64,000 nt of DNA from Chitinophaga niastensis (GTDB lineage: Bacteria > Bacteroidota > Bacteroidia > Chitinophagales > Chitinophagaceae), in the NCBI RefSeq assembly GCF_003014755.1, contig NZ_PYAW01000005.1, forward strand, positions 338,320-402,319, given 5' to 3'. The translations under genes were made by a program, and so were the position numbers. The notes under the pieces were generated by a model, which made no database searches, was not told the origin of the DNA, and worked only from the letters and a program-made list of their open reading frames with translations. This document shows positions 17,056-25,694 of this stretch, piece after piece (the stretch's first letter is position 1; every line of letters starts with the position of its first letter).

Positions 17056-18609
17056 ATGCATAAAACTCATTGGCTAGTGGCATTGGGGTTGTGTACCATG
17101 TCTCTTATGAAAACCTTAGCATTGACGGCACAGGATATTGTGATTCAGAACCCGTCGATGGAAGGCCCGCCACGTGCGGGTTCGGTACCATCTCCGTGGA
17201 TACGCGCATTTCAATCACCGGATACACAACCTGGATTTTACGGGATTACATTACTCCCTTCACAAGGCAAAACATACGTAGGCGCCATTTATGGAACCGC
17301 CTGGATGGAAGGTGTTTCTCAGCAATTAATCTCACCGATGAAAGCCGGCACATCTTACCAGTTATCTTTCGACCTGGCAGCTCCTGCAAAATATGATACC
17401 CTGCAAATGTGTGGAGGCTCTATGGCTGTTTATGGCAGCAATAGTGCTACTGCAAGAGAAGAACTGCTATGGGCTTCCGGATCCTTTACACATGAACAAT
17501 GGAAACGCTACACTGTAATACTCAGGCCAACAAAGGATTACAACTACCTTGTATTAATGCCTTATTTACCGGGTACCTGTGGTGCCAGCAGATATACCTC
17601 CTGTTTGATTGATAATCTTTCAGGTTCCTTAGCAGCAATACCAACTATCAGTTTTCAGATACAGCCTGCCTGCCGGGGTAGAAGTACCGGCAGTATTATG
17701 GCGCAGGCAACGCATGGTAAACCACCATATACTTATTTGTGGACCTACAATGGTGCTACGCAGGCATCCATAGATCAGCTACCGGTGGGAGACTATGAGG
17801 TAACGGTAACATCTGTCAGCGGTACCAGCGCAAAAGCAGTTGCACATGTGAACGACTATACGATGAATGTACACACCATCAACACTTTGCCATCCTGTTA
17901 CGGCGACAAAAACGGTATCATTGAAGTAAAAGTGGAGAATGGTATTCCTCCTTACCGATATAGTAAAGATGAAGGACAACATTTTCAGGATCATCCTGAG
18001 TTTAAAGAACTAAGAGCCGGGGCCTATGCTTTTCTTATAAAAGATCAGATGAAATGTGAAGCCCGCAGCAGTAACACTTTGGCACAACCTGATCCGCTGG
18101 AGCTGCAAAAGATAAAAACCAGGGATGTGACCTGCACAGCAACAACGGACGGAAAAATTGTGCTGGATATTACCGGTGGCACGCAGCCCTATATCTACAG
18201 CCTGAATGACGGGATCTGGCAGGAAGATAATGCCTGGAAAAATTTGGATGCCGGTAATTATCATTTTCGCATAAAGGATATTAATAATTGCTTCATAAAC
18301 GGTAACGCTGATATAATACGGAACATCCGTGCATGTGCCGTATTTGTACCTACTGCTTTTAGCCCAAATGGCGATGGACAAAATGATCTTTTCCGTGCTA
18401 AAGTAAATGACGATGTACACGATTACCGGCTGGCGGTTTATAGTCGCTGGGGGCAAATCGTTTTTATGACTACTGACCCGGAAGGTGCGTGGAACGGGGA
18501 TTTTAAAGGCCGTCAGTTGCCAATGGATGTTTACGCCTGGGTGCTTACATATACAGATAGCAAACAACAGGGACGAAAACAAACCGGTAGTGTAACACTG
18601 CTCCGGTGA
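17056..18609 (+). CDS. T9SS-exported protein with SprB-like repeats and gliding-motility C-terminal domain
   Basis: This 517-residue surface protein starts with a signal peptide (about 1-25). A jelly-roll-like domain follows (IQNPSMEG...SYQLSFDLAAPA), then three SprB-like modules of the CxGxxxGxI form (ACRGRSTGSIMAQA, SCYGDKNGIIEVKV, TCTATTDGKIVLDI). The C-terminal gliding motility-associated domain (CHU_C) reads FVPTAFSPNGDGQNDLF...YSRWGQIVF...WNGDFKG. That domain is a T9SS targeting signal. The gene follows the capsule operon on the same strand after a 61-bp gap and may encode a polysaccharide-associated adhesin; that link is inference. Confidence 0.88.
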   Translation: MHKTHWLVALGLCTMSLMKTLALTAQDIVIQNPSMEGPPRAGSVPSPWIRAFQSPDTQPGFYGITLLPSQGKTYVGAIYGTAWMEGVSQQLISPMKAGTSYQLSFDLAAPAKYDTLQMCGGSMAVYGSNSATAREELLWASGSFTHEQWKRYTVILRPTKDYNYLVLMPYLPGTCGASRYTSCLIDNLSGSLAAIPTISFQIQPACRGRSTGSIMAQATHGKPPYTYLWTYNGATQASIDQLPVGDYEVTVTSVSGTSAKAVAHVNDYTMNVHTINTLPSCYGDKNGIIEVKVENGIPPYRYSKDEGQHFQDHPEFKELRAGAYAFLIKDQMKCEARSSNTLAQPDPLELQKIKTRDVTCTATTDGKIVLDITGGTQPYIYSLNDGIWQEDNAWKNLDAGNYHFRIKDINNCFINGNADIIRNIRACAVFVPTAFSPNGDGQNDLFRAKVNDDVHDYRLAVYSRWGQIVFMTTDPEGAWNGDFKGRQLPMDVYAWVLTYTDSKQQGRKQTGSVTLLR

Positions 18610-18610
18610 G

Positions 18611-19351
18611 TTACAAAGTCTTATTCCTGAAAGGATAATGCTCCAGTACTTTCCGCAGCTTTTTATTAGTAGCAATATTGGCTATAGCCTGCAGGTGCTT
18701 TTCATGATGCAGATCTGTTCCGATAAGGTCTGCCATTTGTGTGTCCAACATTTTTTCTGCGGCCTGTTGTATATGTTTGCCGTAATATCCGGTAAGTGAT
18801 AAGAGATTTATCTGCAACAGGCAGCCCTGATTCTTTAACTGCCGGTAAGCATCTGCGTTTGAGTGAAAATAAGCATACCGTTCCGGATGCGCCAATACCG
18901 GCTGATAGCCGGCGCTCTGCAAATCAAATAACCATTTGTGTAGTTGTGGAGGGGCCGACATAAAAGAAATTTCCACCAATACCATATTGCCGGATAACGT
19001 CAGTAACGGCTTTTGCATAAGCGCTTCAAACTGTTCATCCATATAATATTCTGCCGCATGATATAATGGAATGGGAATATTTTTTGCTGTCAGCGCATCC
19101 AGTACTTCCTGGTAGGGCGTGGCCATGGTGATCGCAGAATTGGGATAACGATCCATCATGATATGTGGTGTGGTAATAATTTTTTTAATACCCATGAGCT
19201 GCAGCTGCTCAATGAAATACACTGCTGTGGCGGTGTCTGGCACACCATCATCAATACCTGGCAACAGGTGAGAATGGATATCAGTTTCCATGAAGGCCAG
19301 CACTTGCGCAGGCAAGGCTGCTTCATTTTTTCGTTTACGGAAAAAAAGCAT
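18611..19351 (-). CDS. PHP-type protein tyrosine phosphatase (CpsB/YwqE-like)
   Basis: This 246-residue PHP-fold metal-dependent phosphatase should remove phosphate from the tyrosine tail of the Wzc-like kinase. Metal ligands of the PHP family are visible: DIHSHLLPGIDDG (H26, H28, D34-type), TTPHIM, an E in LVEISFM, HPERY, and the closing GTDLHH. The size and motif order match Gram-positive CpsB/YwqE enzymes, which Bacteroidota also use. It is convergent with the T9SS adhesin gene, with one base between the two coding ends. The distance from the kinase (about 15.6 kb) is unusual, but it is at the far end of the same locus. Confidence 0.9.
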   Translation of the reverse strand: MLFFRKRKNEAALPAQVLAFMETDIHSHLLPGIDDGVPDTATAVYFIEQLQLMGIKKIITTPHIMMDRYPNSAITMATPYQEVLDALTAKNIPIPLYHAAEYYMDEQFEALMQKPLLTLSGNMVLVEISFMSAPPQLHKWLFDLQSAGYQPVLAHPERYAYFHSNADAYRQLKNQGCLLQINLLSLTGYYGKHIQQAAEKMLDTQMADLIGTDLHHEKHLQAIANIATNKKLRKVLEHYPFRNKTL

Positions 19352-19394
19352 AGCAGGTTTCTCTATAAAGTGATGGCATAAAAAATTCGCTGAA

Positions 19395-19868
19395 CTATAA
19401 CATAATCAGTGCCACGATTTCTTCCAGGAATTGTTGATCTGTTTCATCAAAATGCGATAACTGCTCGCTATCTACATCCAGTATTGCTTTTACTTCGCCC
19501 CCGCGAATCAGGGGTACCACTATTTCTGATTTAGACAAACTGCTACACGCAATATGTCCCGGAAATGCGGCTACATCAGGTACAATCAGGGTAGCAGCTT
19601 GTGCCCAGCTGCTGCCGCACACACCTCTGTTCTTACGGATACGGGTACACGCTACCGGTCCCTGAAAGGGGCCCAGCACCAGTTCATCTCCTTTCACCAG
19701 GTAAAACCCTACCCAAAACCATCCAAACTGCTCTTTCAACGCAGCGGCTACATTGGCCAGGTTAGCCACCAGGTCAGGCTCTCCCTCCAGTAATCCTTTG
19801 ATCTGCGGAATCAGGGAAGTGTATTGTGCTGCTTTATCGCCCCGTATGATATGTAAGTCTTCTGCCAT
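19395..19868 (-). CDS. msrC: Free methionine-(R)-sulfoxide reductase (GAF domain)
   Basis: This 157-residue GAF-domain enzyme should reduce free L-methionine-(R)-sulfoxide with thioredoxin as electron donor. Three cysteines, C74 (VACTR), C84 (GVCGSS) and C108 (HIACSS), keep the 10- and 24-residue spacing of the catalytic and resolving cysteines in E. coli fRMsr. The substrate pocket pattern PFQGPVACTRI and the acidic VDSEQLSHFDETD near the end also fit. It lies 43 bp upstream of the PHP phosphatase start and may share its transcript. Function is cytosolic oxidative repair. Confidence 0.9.
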   Translation of the reverse strand: MAEDLHIIRGDKAAQYTSLIPQIKGLLEGEPDLVANLANVAAALKEQFGWFWVGFYLVKGDELVLGPFQGPVACTRIRKNRGVCGSSWAQAATLIVPDVAAFPGHIACSSLSKSEIVVPLIRGGEVKAILDVDSEQLSHFDETDQQFLEEIVALIML

Positions 19869-19955
19869 GATTGTTTATCTTATTACCAATTTTACAAAAA
19901 TCGGGTATAAAAAACAAAACGGGAATTAATTCTCTAAAATCCATTGCCGGCATTA

Positions 19956-19995
19956 AATAACAAAGAGGTCCCGGTAACGGAACCTCTTTGTTATT
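19956..19995 (-). terminator. Probable transcription terminator after the chitinase gene
   Basis: An 18-bp stem with one mismatch (left arm 19956-19973, right arm 19978-19995, loop GTAA) lies 18 bases past the chitinase stop on the minus strand. The stem base is rich in A and T (AATAA/TTATT), as in intrinsic terminators. The U-tract is short. Confidence 0.6.
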
Positions 19996-20012
19996 ATAAT
20001 ACGTGGTCTTAT

Positions 20013-23000
20013 TTATTGTATCCTGATCACCTTGGTACTGCTCACTTTGCCTGTTTGCTGATTCGTTACTTTAATGATCCAGGTACCGGTAGGCACTTTG
20101 CTCATATCAACCCTGACCTGCTGTATACCTTTGGTTGATACGATGTAAATCTGCTGTATCACCGGGTTATGCCCTTTCAGATTCATCACTTCTATCAGCA
20201 GTTTATTGCCGGGATCACCGGTTATTTTCAACTGGAGGTCACTACCACCTACAGGGTTAGGATAGGCCACCAGCGTACCTGGTGCGGTGTTCAGGGCTGC
20301 TAATTTGGCAACAGCCGCCCCTGTGCAATCTTTTACATATGCCCAGGGTTTCCCGTCACCGGTATTAATATCCGGCTGGTCACCCTGTGTCCACCATTTG
20401 GCGTTATATACTTTGCCATTATATACTGCCTGATTGCCCGCCACATAAGTGCTGCTGCTGCTCCATACCGGTATGCCATTGCAGGTGTTTCCACCGCTGC
20501 CGGTTACCGTAACCGTTACTGCGGCAGAGGTAGTGGTAGCATTGCCATTGTCTGTCGCTTTAGCAGTGAGGGTGTAGGTCCCTGCTGCTACGTTACTCCA
20601 GGTGATGCTGTATGGTGCTGTACTATCTACACCCAGCAGGGTGGTGCCGTTATAAAAGGCAACGGATTTTATAGTGCCGTCGGAATCGGTGGCAGTGGCT
20701 TGTATGGTAATATTTGCCGGTGCTGCAAAAGTGGCATTGTTGGCCGGAGCAGTGATATTCACTACCGGTGGTATATTGCCTGGCGTACCACTACAATCTT
20801 TTATATATTCCCAGGGCAGGCCTGCACCTGTATTGAGATCAGGCTGATTGTTCTGTGTCCACCACCTGGCTTTATATACCTTACCGGCATATACTACCTG
20901 GTTGCCGCCTACATAAGCGGTAGCAGCAGACCATGCAGGAATACCATCGCAACCACCACCACCGGAAGGATTTACGGTAATATTAACTGCGGTGGAGGTG
21001 GCAGACGCACCACTGTTATCTGTTGCTTTGGCTGTAATGCTGTAGCTGCCTGCTGCTACGTTGGTCCAGCTATAGCTATAAGGTGCAATACTGTCTGTTG
21101 CCAGTAAAGTGCTGCCGTTATAAAATTCTACTTTTGTGATATTGCCCGCACTGTCTGTAGCTGTAGCTGTAATGGCTACCGTGGCCGGTGCGGTGAAAGT
21201 GGCGTTGTTAGCAGGCGCAGTAATGTTTACTACCGGTGGTTTGTGTACTATGCCATTTACTTTTACCGTAATAACGGAAGAAGTAGTACTGGCGCCTTTA
21301 TCATCTGTAGCAACAGCCGTAAGACTATAAGTGCCCGCTGCTACACCGTTCCAGGTAAAGCTGTAAGGTGCGGTGCTGTCAGCTGCCAGTAAAGTGCTGC
21401 CATTATAAAACTGTACACGAGTTACTACACCATCAGTATCACTGGCTGCTGCCTGAATGGTAATGGTGGCGGGTGCTGTATAGGAGGCATTATTTGCCGG
21501 CGCGGTAATGTTTACTACTGGCGGCTTATTGACCGGTGTGGTACCAAAGAAATAACCATAGTAGTTATTGGCAAATTCATCACCGTTGGCTTTATCCCAG
21601 TTGATGGACCAGGTCATGATGCCCCTTAACCCGGGATAGCCTGCTGCTTTGCGCAACGTATAGGCGCCACCGTATGATTGCCCTTTTATGATGTAGTCCA
21701 ATGCTTTTTTTACATTCGAAGGGGTGGTGTAACCGCCGCCGGCTGCATTGGCAGAAGCTGGCAGACCAAAGGCTACCTGGTCTTCCCGTAATGCAGGGAA
21801 CGTTTTGCCGGTACCGGATACAGGGAATCCCTGCAGCAACATTTCCGACATGGAAACGATGAAGTCGGAAGTTGCCTGGTTGTAAATACCGTTATCCAGC
21901 GCCATTACTGAGCCGGTGTTATAATATTGCGGATGTATGAAAGTCAGCTCTGTGCGCAAGCCATATATCACCGGAAGGTAAGCCCCTACAAGCGGACTAT
22001 AGGCAGCGCCATAGGCCGTTTGCACATAGTAGGTTTCAGGCGCCATGGTAAGCCAGCAATTTTTGCCCTGCCCTTTACGATAGGCGATGATCTCTTTCAC
22101 TGCTGCTATCAGGTTTACTACCCTGGGAGTAGTAGGATTGGTGAAATCAGCATCACCGGTATTTAATTGCAGATTGGTTCCTCCTTCTATATCTAAATCA
22201 AATCCATCAAAATTGTATTGGTCCAGCAATGCTTTCATGGAGGTAACAAAAGCCTGCTTTTGTGCAGTAGTTGTCAGATCCAGGGTACCGTTTGCACCAC
22301 CAATGGAGAGCAATACTTTTTTCTTTTGTGATTGAAGGTATTGTATGTCGCCCGCAAACTCTGCAGGGGTGGTATTTTCAGGCACCAGGCTCATAGTGGC
22401 CTTGTCGGTGCCGCTTATCGCAAAGGCAACCTGAATGACATTGTACTTGGGGTTTACATTACGTAAACGGATATACGGAGATGGATCTGTAGTAAGGCCC
22501 CAGTTTTGCCAGTAGCCCACAATCACTTTGCCGGTGTCTGTTACCTGACCGGTACCTACCGTAATATTCACTACTGCAGACGTCGTGCTGGCTCCCTTAT
22601 TATCTGTTGCTATTGCAGTAATGGCATAACTGCCGGCAGCTACATTGGTCCAGTTATAACTGTAAGGTGCGGTGCTGTCTGTAGCAAGCAGGATATTATC
22701 TCTGTAAAAAGCTACCCGGCTGATGGTACCATCGGTATCGCTGGCTGCTGCCTGAATGGTAATACTGGCGGGCGCTGTATAAGATGCATTATTTGCCGGC
22801 GCAGTGATATTTACTTTAGGAGGTATGTTACCGGGCGTACCACTGGCAAATACTTCGTTGATCTTATTTACCAGTGGGGAAGTGGTGTTGGGACAATAGA
22901 TCAGTTTTCCCTTTGCCTGCGTGGAGGCGGTCATATTCAGCATATCCCCGAATACCTGCCAGATAATTACCCCGGCCAGACTGTTATCTTTGATATACTG

Positions 23001-24371
23001 TGCTTTGGCAGCAATAGATCGTTCGTTATCATAACTAAGGAAAAAACTGCCGTTGGTTTTGTAAGGTACTTTCGCCACATCATCCCAGGCATCTGTCCAG
23101 CCGGTACCACTTCCTGTGTTTTGTGTAATATAGCTATAGTTAGGAGTGCCATCCCACACATCTTTAGCCCAGTTGGTATAATCTGCACAGGTTTGTATAG
23201 GACCATCCGGTTGCACGGTTTCTGCGCGTTTAACAGTAGGGGCGTTCACGGCTGCGGCTCCGCTGGTGATAACACCACGGCCATAGAACGGAGCCCCGAG
23301 ATTTACCTTGCTCATATTTACACCAAGCGCACGGATACCTTTGGTAGTACCATCAAGGGAAAAGCCATTGTATTCCTCCCCGGGATAGTCGTACAACGGC
23401 GCATTATGTCCTGCTTTATTAGACCAGCCACCGTTATAATCATAGGTCATCATGTTAAAATAATTCATGGAATTATTGAGCCTTGCCCAGTCGAAGCCCG
23501 GCAGTTTTGCGGTGGAAGCAGCAAAGCAGGAAGTGATCAGTTTGGTAGTGCCAATAGCAGCCCGTAATTGTTCTACCAGTGTTGCGAAATTTGCGTAATC
23601 AGCTGCACTGTAATGTTCAATATTCATTCCGGCATCATTAGGATATTCCCAGTCGAAGTCGATGCCATCAAAACCCAGGCTGATCAGTTCCTGGCAGCCG
23701 GCAATGAATTTTGCACGCTTAGTGGCATCGGCTGCCATTTCAGGATAATGTTTGCACATACTCCAGCCTCCAACAGAGGCAAGTACCTTCACGCCTTTCT
23801 GATGAGCCAGGGCAATAACACCCGGGGCACCGCCCTGCTTTGGAACAGATAAAGGGAAGGTGCCGGTTTTACCGGTGTTAACGTTGCTCCATCCACTACC
23901 GGCATTACGATAGCCCAGTGAGTAAGCATAACTGGCATCAGGAACGTAGTAAAGAATATCCAGTTCGCCGTACAGCAGGTACATATCCCAGCTACTGTAA
24001 ATATCCTCATCAACCAGTGGTGCAGGCTGTTGTACAGCACCCACCTGGTAAATGCTTTTGTTACGATAGTCACCGCTATGCAGTGATCCGTCTACGGCTA
24101 CACCGAAGAAAGAAAAATTGAGAATGGTGTACTGTGAGTAATCTACATTCAGTTGGTTATATCCTCCGGCGGGAACGGTGCCGGCTATATTTTTCCAGGC
24201 GTCCCATTGTGTGATGTAACCGATTACTTGTTTGTTGTGTTGTTGGGTGGTGGCTGGCACAGGCGGACTTACCTGTGCTGTGAGGTTGTTGGGTAGCAAC
24301 CCAATGAATAACCAACACGCCATCATTGTCCGGCAAATGATGCCAGGTTTTGATGTAAAGAAGGGTTTCAT
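20013..24371 (-). CDS. Multidomain T9SS-secreted chitinase with two GH18 domains
   Basis: This 1452-residue secreted enzyme breaks beta-1,4 links in chitin. After a signal peptide (about 1-32) come a GH18 domain (about 48-490; DGIDFDWE with acid E242), an Ig-like module (517-605), a second GH18 domain (615-940; DGFDLDIE with E729), two Ig-like modules (950-1038, 1045-1133), a CBM5/12-type chitin-binding module (1141-1193), an Ig module (1200-1290), a second CBM5/12 (1297-1349), and a T9SS type A sorting domain (from about 1365). Both catalytic DxxDxDxE motifs are intact. The first GH18 has an inserted domain near 360-440, typical of processive types; the second lacks it. The layout resembles Flavobacterium johnsoniae ChiA, with more accessory modules. 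Confidence 0.95.
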   Translation of the reverse strand: MKPFFTSKPGIICRTMMACWLFIGLLPNNLTAQVSPPVPATTQQHNKQVIGYITQWDAWKNIAGTVPAGGYNQLNVDYSQYTILNFSFFGVAVDGSLHSGDYRNKSIYQVGAVQQPAPLVDEDIYSSWDMYLLYGELDILYYVPDASYAYSLGYRNAGSGWSNVNTGKTGTFPLSVPKQGGAPGVIALAHQKGVKVLASVGGWSMCKHYPEMAADATKRAKFIAGCQELISLGFDGIDFDWEYPNDAGMNIEHYSAADYANFATLVEQLRAAIGTTKLITSCFAASTAKLPGFDWARLNNSMNYFNMMTYDYNGGWSNKAGHNAPLYDYPGEEYNGFSLDGTTKGIRALGVNMSKVNLGAPFYGRGVITSGAAAVNAPTVKRAETVQPDGPIQTCADYTNWAKDVWDGTPNYSYITQNTGSGTGWTDAWDDVAKVPYKTNGSFFLSYDNERSIAAKAQYIKDNSLAGVIIWQVFGDMLNMTASTQAKGKLIYCPNTTSPLVNKINEVFASGTPGNIPPKVNITAPANNASYTAPASITIQAAASDTDGTISRVAFYRDNILLATDSTAPYSYNWTNVAAGSYAITAIATDNKGASTTSAVVNITVGTGQVTDTGKVIVGYWQNWGLTTDPSPYIRLRNVNPKYNVIQVAFAISGTDKATMSLVPENTTPAEFAGDIQYLQSQKKKVLLSIGGANGTLDLTTTAQKQAFVTSMKALLDQYNFDGFDLDIEGGTNLQLNTGDADFTNPTTPRVVNLIAAVKEIIAYRKGQGKNCWLTMAPETYYVQTAYGAAYSPLVGAYLPVIYGLRTELTFIHPQYYNTGSVMALDNGIYNQATSDFIVSMSEMLLQGFPVSGTGKTFPALREDQVAFGLPASANAAGGGYTTPSNVKKALDYIIKGQSYGGAYTLRKAAGYPGLRGIMTWSINWDKANGDEFANNYYGYFFGTTPVNKPPVVNITAPANNASYTAPATITIQAAASDTDGVVTRVQFYNGSTLLAADSTAPYSFTWNGVAAGTYSLTAVATDDKGASTTSSVITVKVNGIVHKPPVVNITAPANNATFTAPATVAITATATDSAGNITKVEFYNGSTLLATDSIAPYSYSWTNVAAGSYSITAKATDNSGASATSTAVNITVNPSGGGGCDGIPAWSAATAYVGGNQVVYAGKVYKARWWTQNNQPDLNTGAGLPWEYIKDCSGTPGNIPPVVNITAPANNATFAAPANITIQATATDSDGTIKSVAFYNGTTLLGVDSTAPYSITWSNVAAGTYTLTAKATDNGNATTTSAAVTVTVTGSGGNTCNGIPVWSSSSTYVAGNQAVYNGKVYNAKWWTQGDQPDINTGDGKPWAYVKDCTGAAVAKLAALNTAPGTLVAYPNPVGGSDLQLKITGDPGNKLLIEVMNLKGHNPVIQQIYIVSTKGIQQVRVDMSKVPTGTWIIKVTNQQTGKVSSTKVIRIQ

Positions 24372-24935
24372 AATGAGAATTTAGATGGTTTGATGACGGT
24401 TAAATAAGGACTCGATTTTTAGTGCTGATTTACAGGGTCCGGTCTACAGTAACTTTGTTAATTTGGTTGATGCCAGGCTTCTTCTATAATATGGTTATCT
24501 TAAACAGATATGATTTTCATAACGGTACTGCACAGGTATATTAGCTCACTGGAGAAGGATGTCGGATAAAGCAGGGAAGAGTACCATATCGATAATAAAA
24601 ATATTTTTTAAGTACTGCGGCGGTATTTCATGAGCAAATTATTATGACATCGCCTGAAAATCAGCAGCAGTTTTACAATGGAAAGATATTAAAAGAGATA
24701 CGGTTAACAGATATTGCTTACCTGGTAAATGCTAAAAATTGTTTTAGTTAATGATGCCGTTACCAGGCAATTTAAATTTAGAATTATCCGTTATTATTGT
24801 ATATTTATTTCAGTAACCATTGAAGATAGATAGTTAACCATTCAACCAATAATTGACGGTATGCGAAGGCGTTTTTTCGTTATTCATCCTTATTTCTGTC
24901 TGAGAAATGGTTAATTAAAATATCTTTGTTACACT
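24372..24935. other. 564-bp divergent intergenic region with a possible LytTR remnant
   Basis: No complete gene is seen here. It separates the chitinase (minus) and idi (plus) starts and must hold both promoters; only the idi -7 box is recognisable. A 35-codon frame at 24644-24751 encodes GKILKEIRLTDIAYLVNAKN, which resembles the start of a LytTR DNA-binding domain. A second frame from 24744 could continue it (LVNDAVTRQFKFRI) if one T is missing, so it may be a decayed regulator gene. The resemblance is by eye only. Confidence 0.4.
24921..24928 (+). promoter_or_regulatory. TAnnTTTG -7 box for idi
   Basis: TATCTTTG matches the Bacteroidota -7 consensus exactly. Only 7 bases separate it from the idi ATG at 24936, so the transcript would be leaderless or nearly so. 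A clear -33 TTTG is not present. Confidence 0.55.
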
Positions 24936-25475
24936 ATGAAACCATCTGAAGTAATATTAGTGAACGAATCGGACGAAGCTATTGGTACGATGGAAAAAAT
25001 GGCTGCGCACTATAAAGGTTTGTTGCATCGTGCCTTCTCGGTATTCATCATTAATGATGCCGGGGAAATGTTATTACAGCAACGTGCGTTAGACAAATAT
25101 CATTCGGCTGGTTTGTGGACGAATGCCTGCTGTAGCCACCCGTTTCCCGGCGAAGCAACCCTGGAAGCCGGCCATCGCCGTTTGCAGGAAGAGATGGGTT
25201 TTGATTGTGATCTCCACGAAATTTTTTCATTCACCTATAGAACGGAATTTGATAACGGGTTAACCGAACATGAATTTGACCACGTGTTGCTGGGTACCTA
25301 TAATGGCATCATCTATCCCAATGCTGCCGAAGTAAATGACTACCGCTATTTGTCTGCCAACCACATACTGGAATTAATGGAAAAAGAGCCAGGCACATTC
25401 ACCTCCTGGTTTCATTACGCATTGCCAATAGTTTTACAGCATCTTGATTTACGGGTAAATACAACGGGAGTATAA
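24936..25475 (+). CDS. idi: Isopentenyl-diphosphate delta-isomerase, type I
   Basis: This 179-residue Nudix-fold enzyme converts isopentenyl diphosphate to dimethylallyl diphosphate, balancing C5 units for isoprenoids. The active-site cysteine is in WTNACCSHP (C66 by comparison with E. coli C67). The Nudix-like helix reads GEATLEAGHRRLQEEMG, and the catalytic glutamate lies in TEHEFDHVL near 111-113. Length matches the type I family. The terpene synthase 220 bp downstream on the same strand gives it a likely specialised role in supplying precursors. Confidence 0.93.
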   Translation: MKPSEVILVNESDEAIGTMEKMAAHYKGLLHRAFSVFIINDAGEMLLQQRALDKYHSAGLWTNACCSHPFPGEATLEAGHRRLQEEMGFDCDLHEIFSFTYRTEFDNGLTEHEFDHVLLGTYNGIIYPNAAEVNDYRYLSANHILELMEKEPGTFTSWFHYALPIVLQHLDLRVNTTGV

Positions 25476-25694
25476 TTGACCATTCATAAGACTGTTTTTT
25501 TTAAAGTTTAGCTATGCCACTTTTTGCTGTTAACCGGTTTGCGTTGTAAGTAAAATCAATTTTCAACACCTGCTATGCTGCTTCGTGTGGCGGGATTTTC
25601 GCATGCCTGCCCAACGATGTTTTTGCCGGGATAAACCCGGCACCACCTATGTCATTTTATAACCCGAATAGTTAACAATTAAACCCTCAAACAC

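Noticed and set aside
20500..22800. Repeated DNA within the chitinase as a mobile element
   Set aside because: The repeats coincide with Ig-like and CBM5/12 protein modules in frame.
22506..23567. 353-residue open frame antisense to the chitinase
   Set aside because: It lies wholly within the GH18 coding region, has no recognisable domain and is rich in Cys, Ile and Tyr as expected of a shadow frame.
25625..25641. Hairpin GCCGGG/CCCGGC before the terpene synthase gene
   Set aside because: Only six base pairs and T's lie on the wrong side, so it does not qualify as a terminator; no known regulatory element was recognised.
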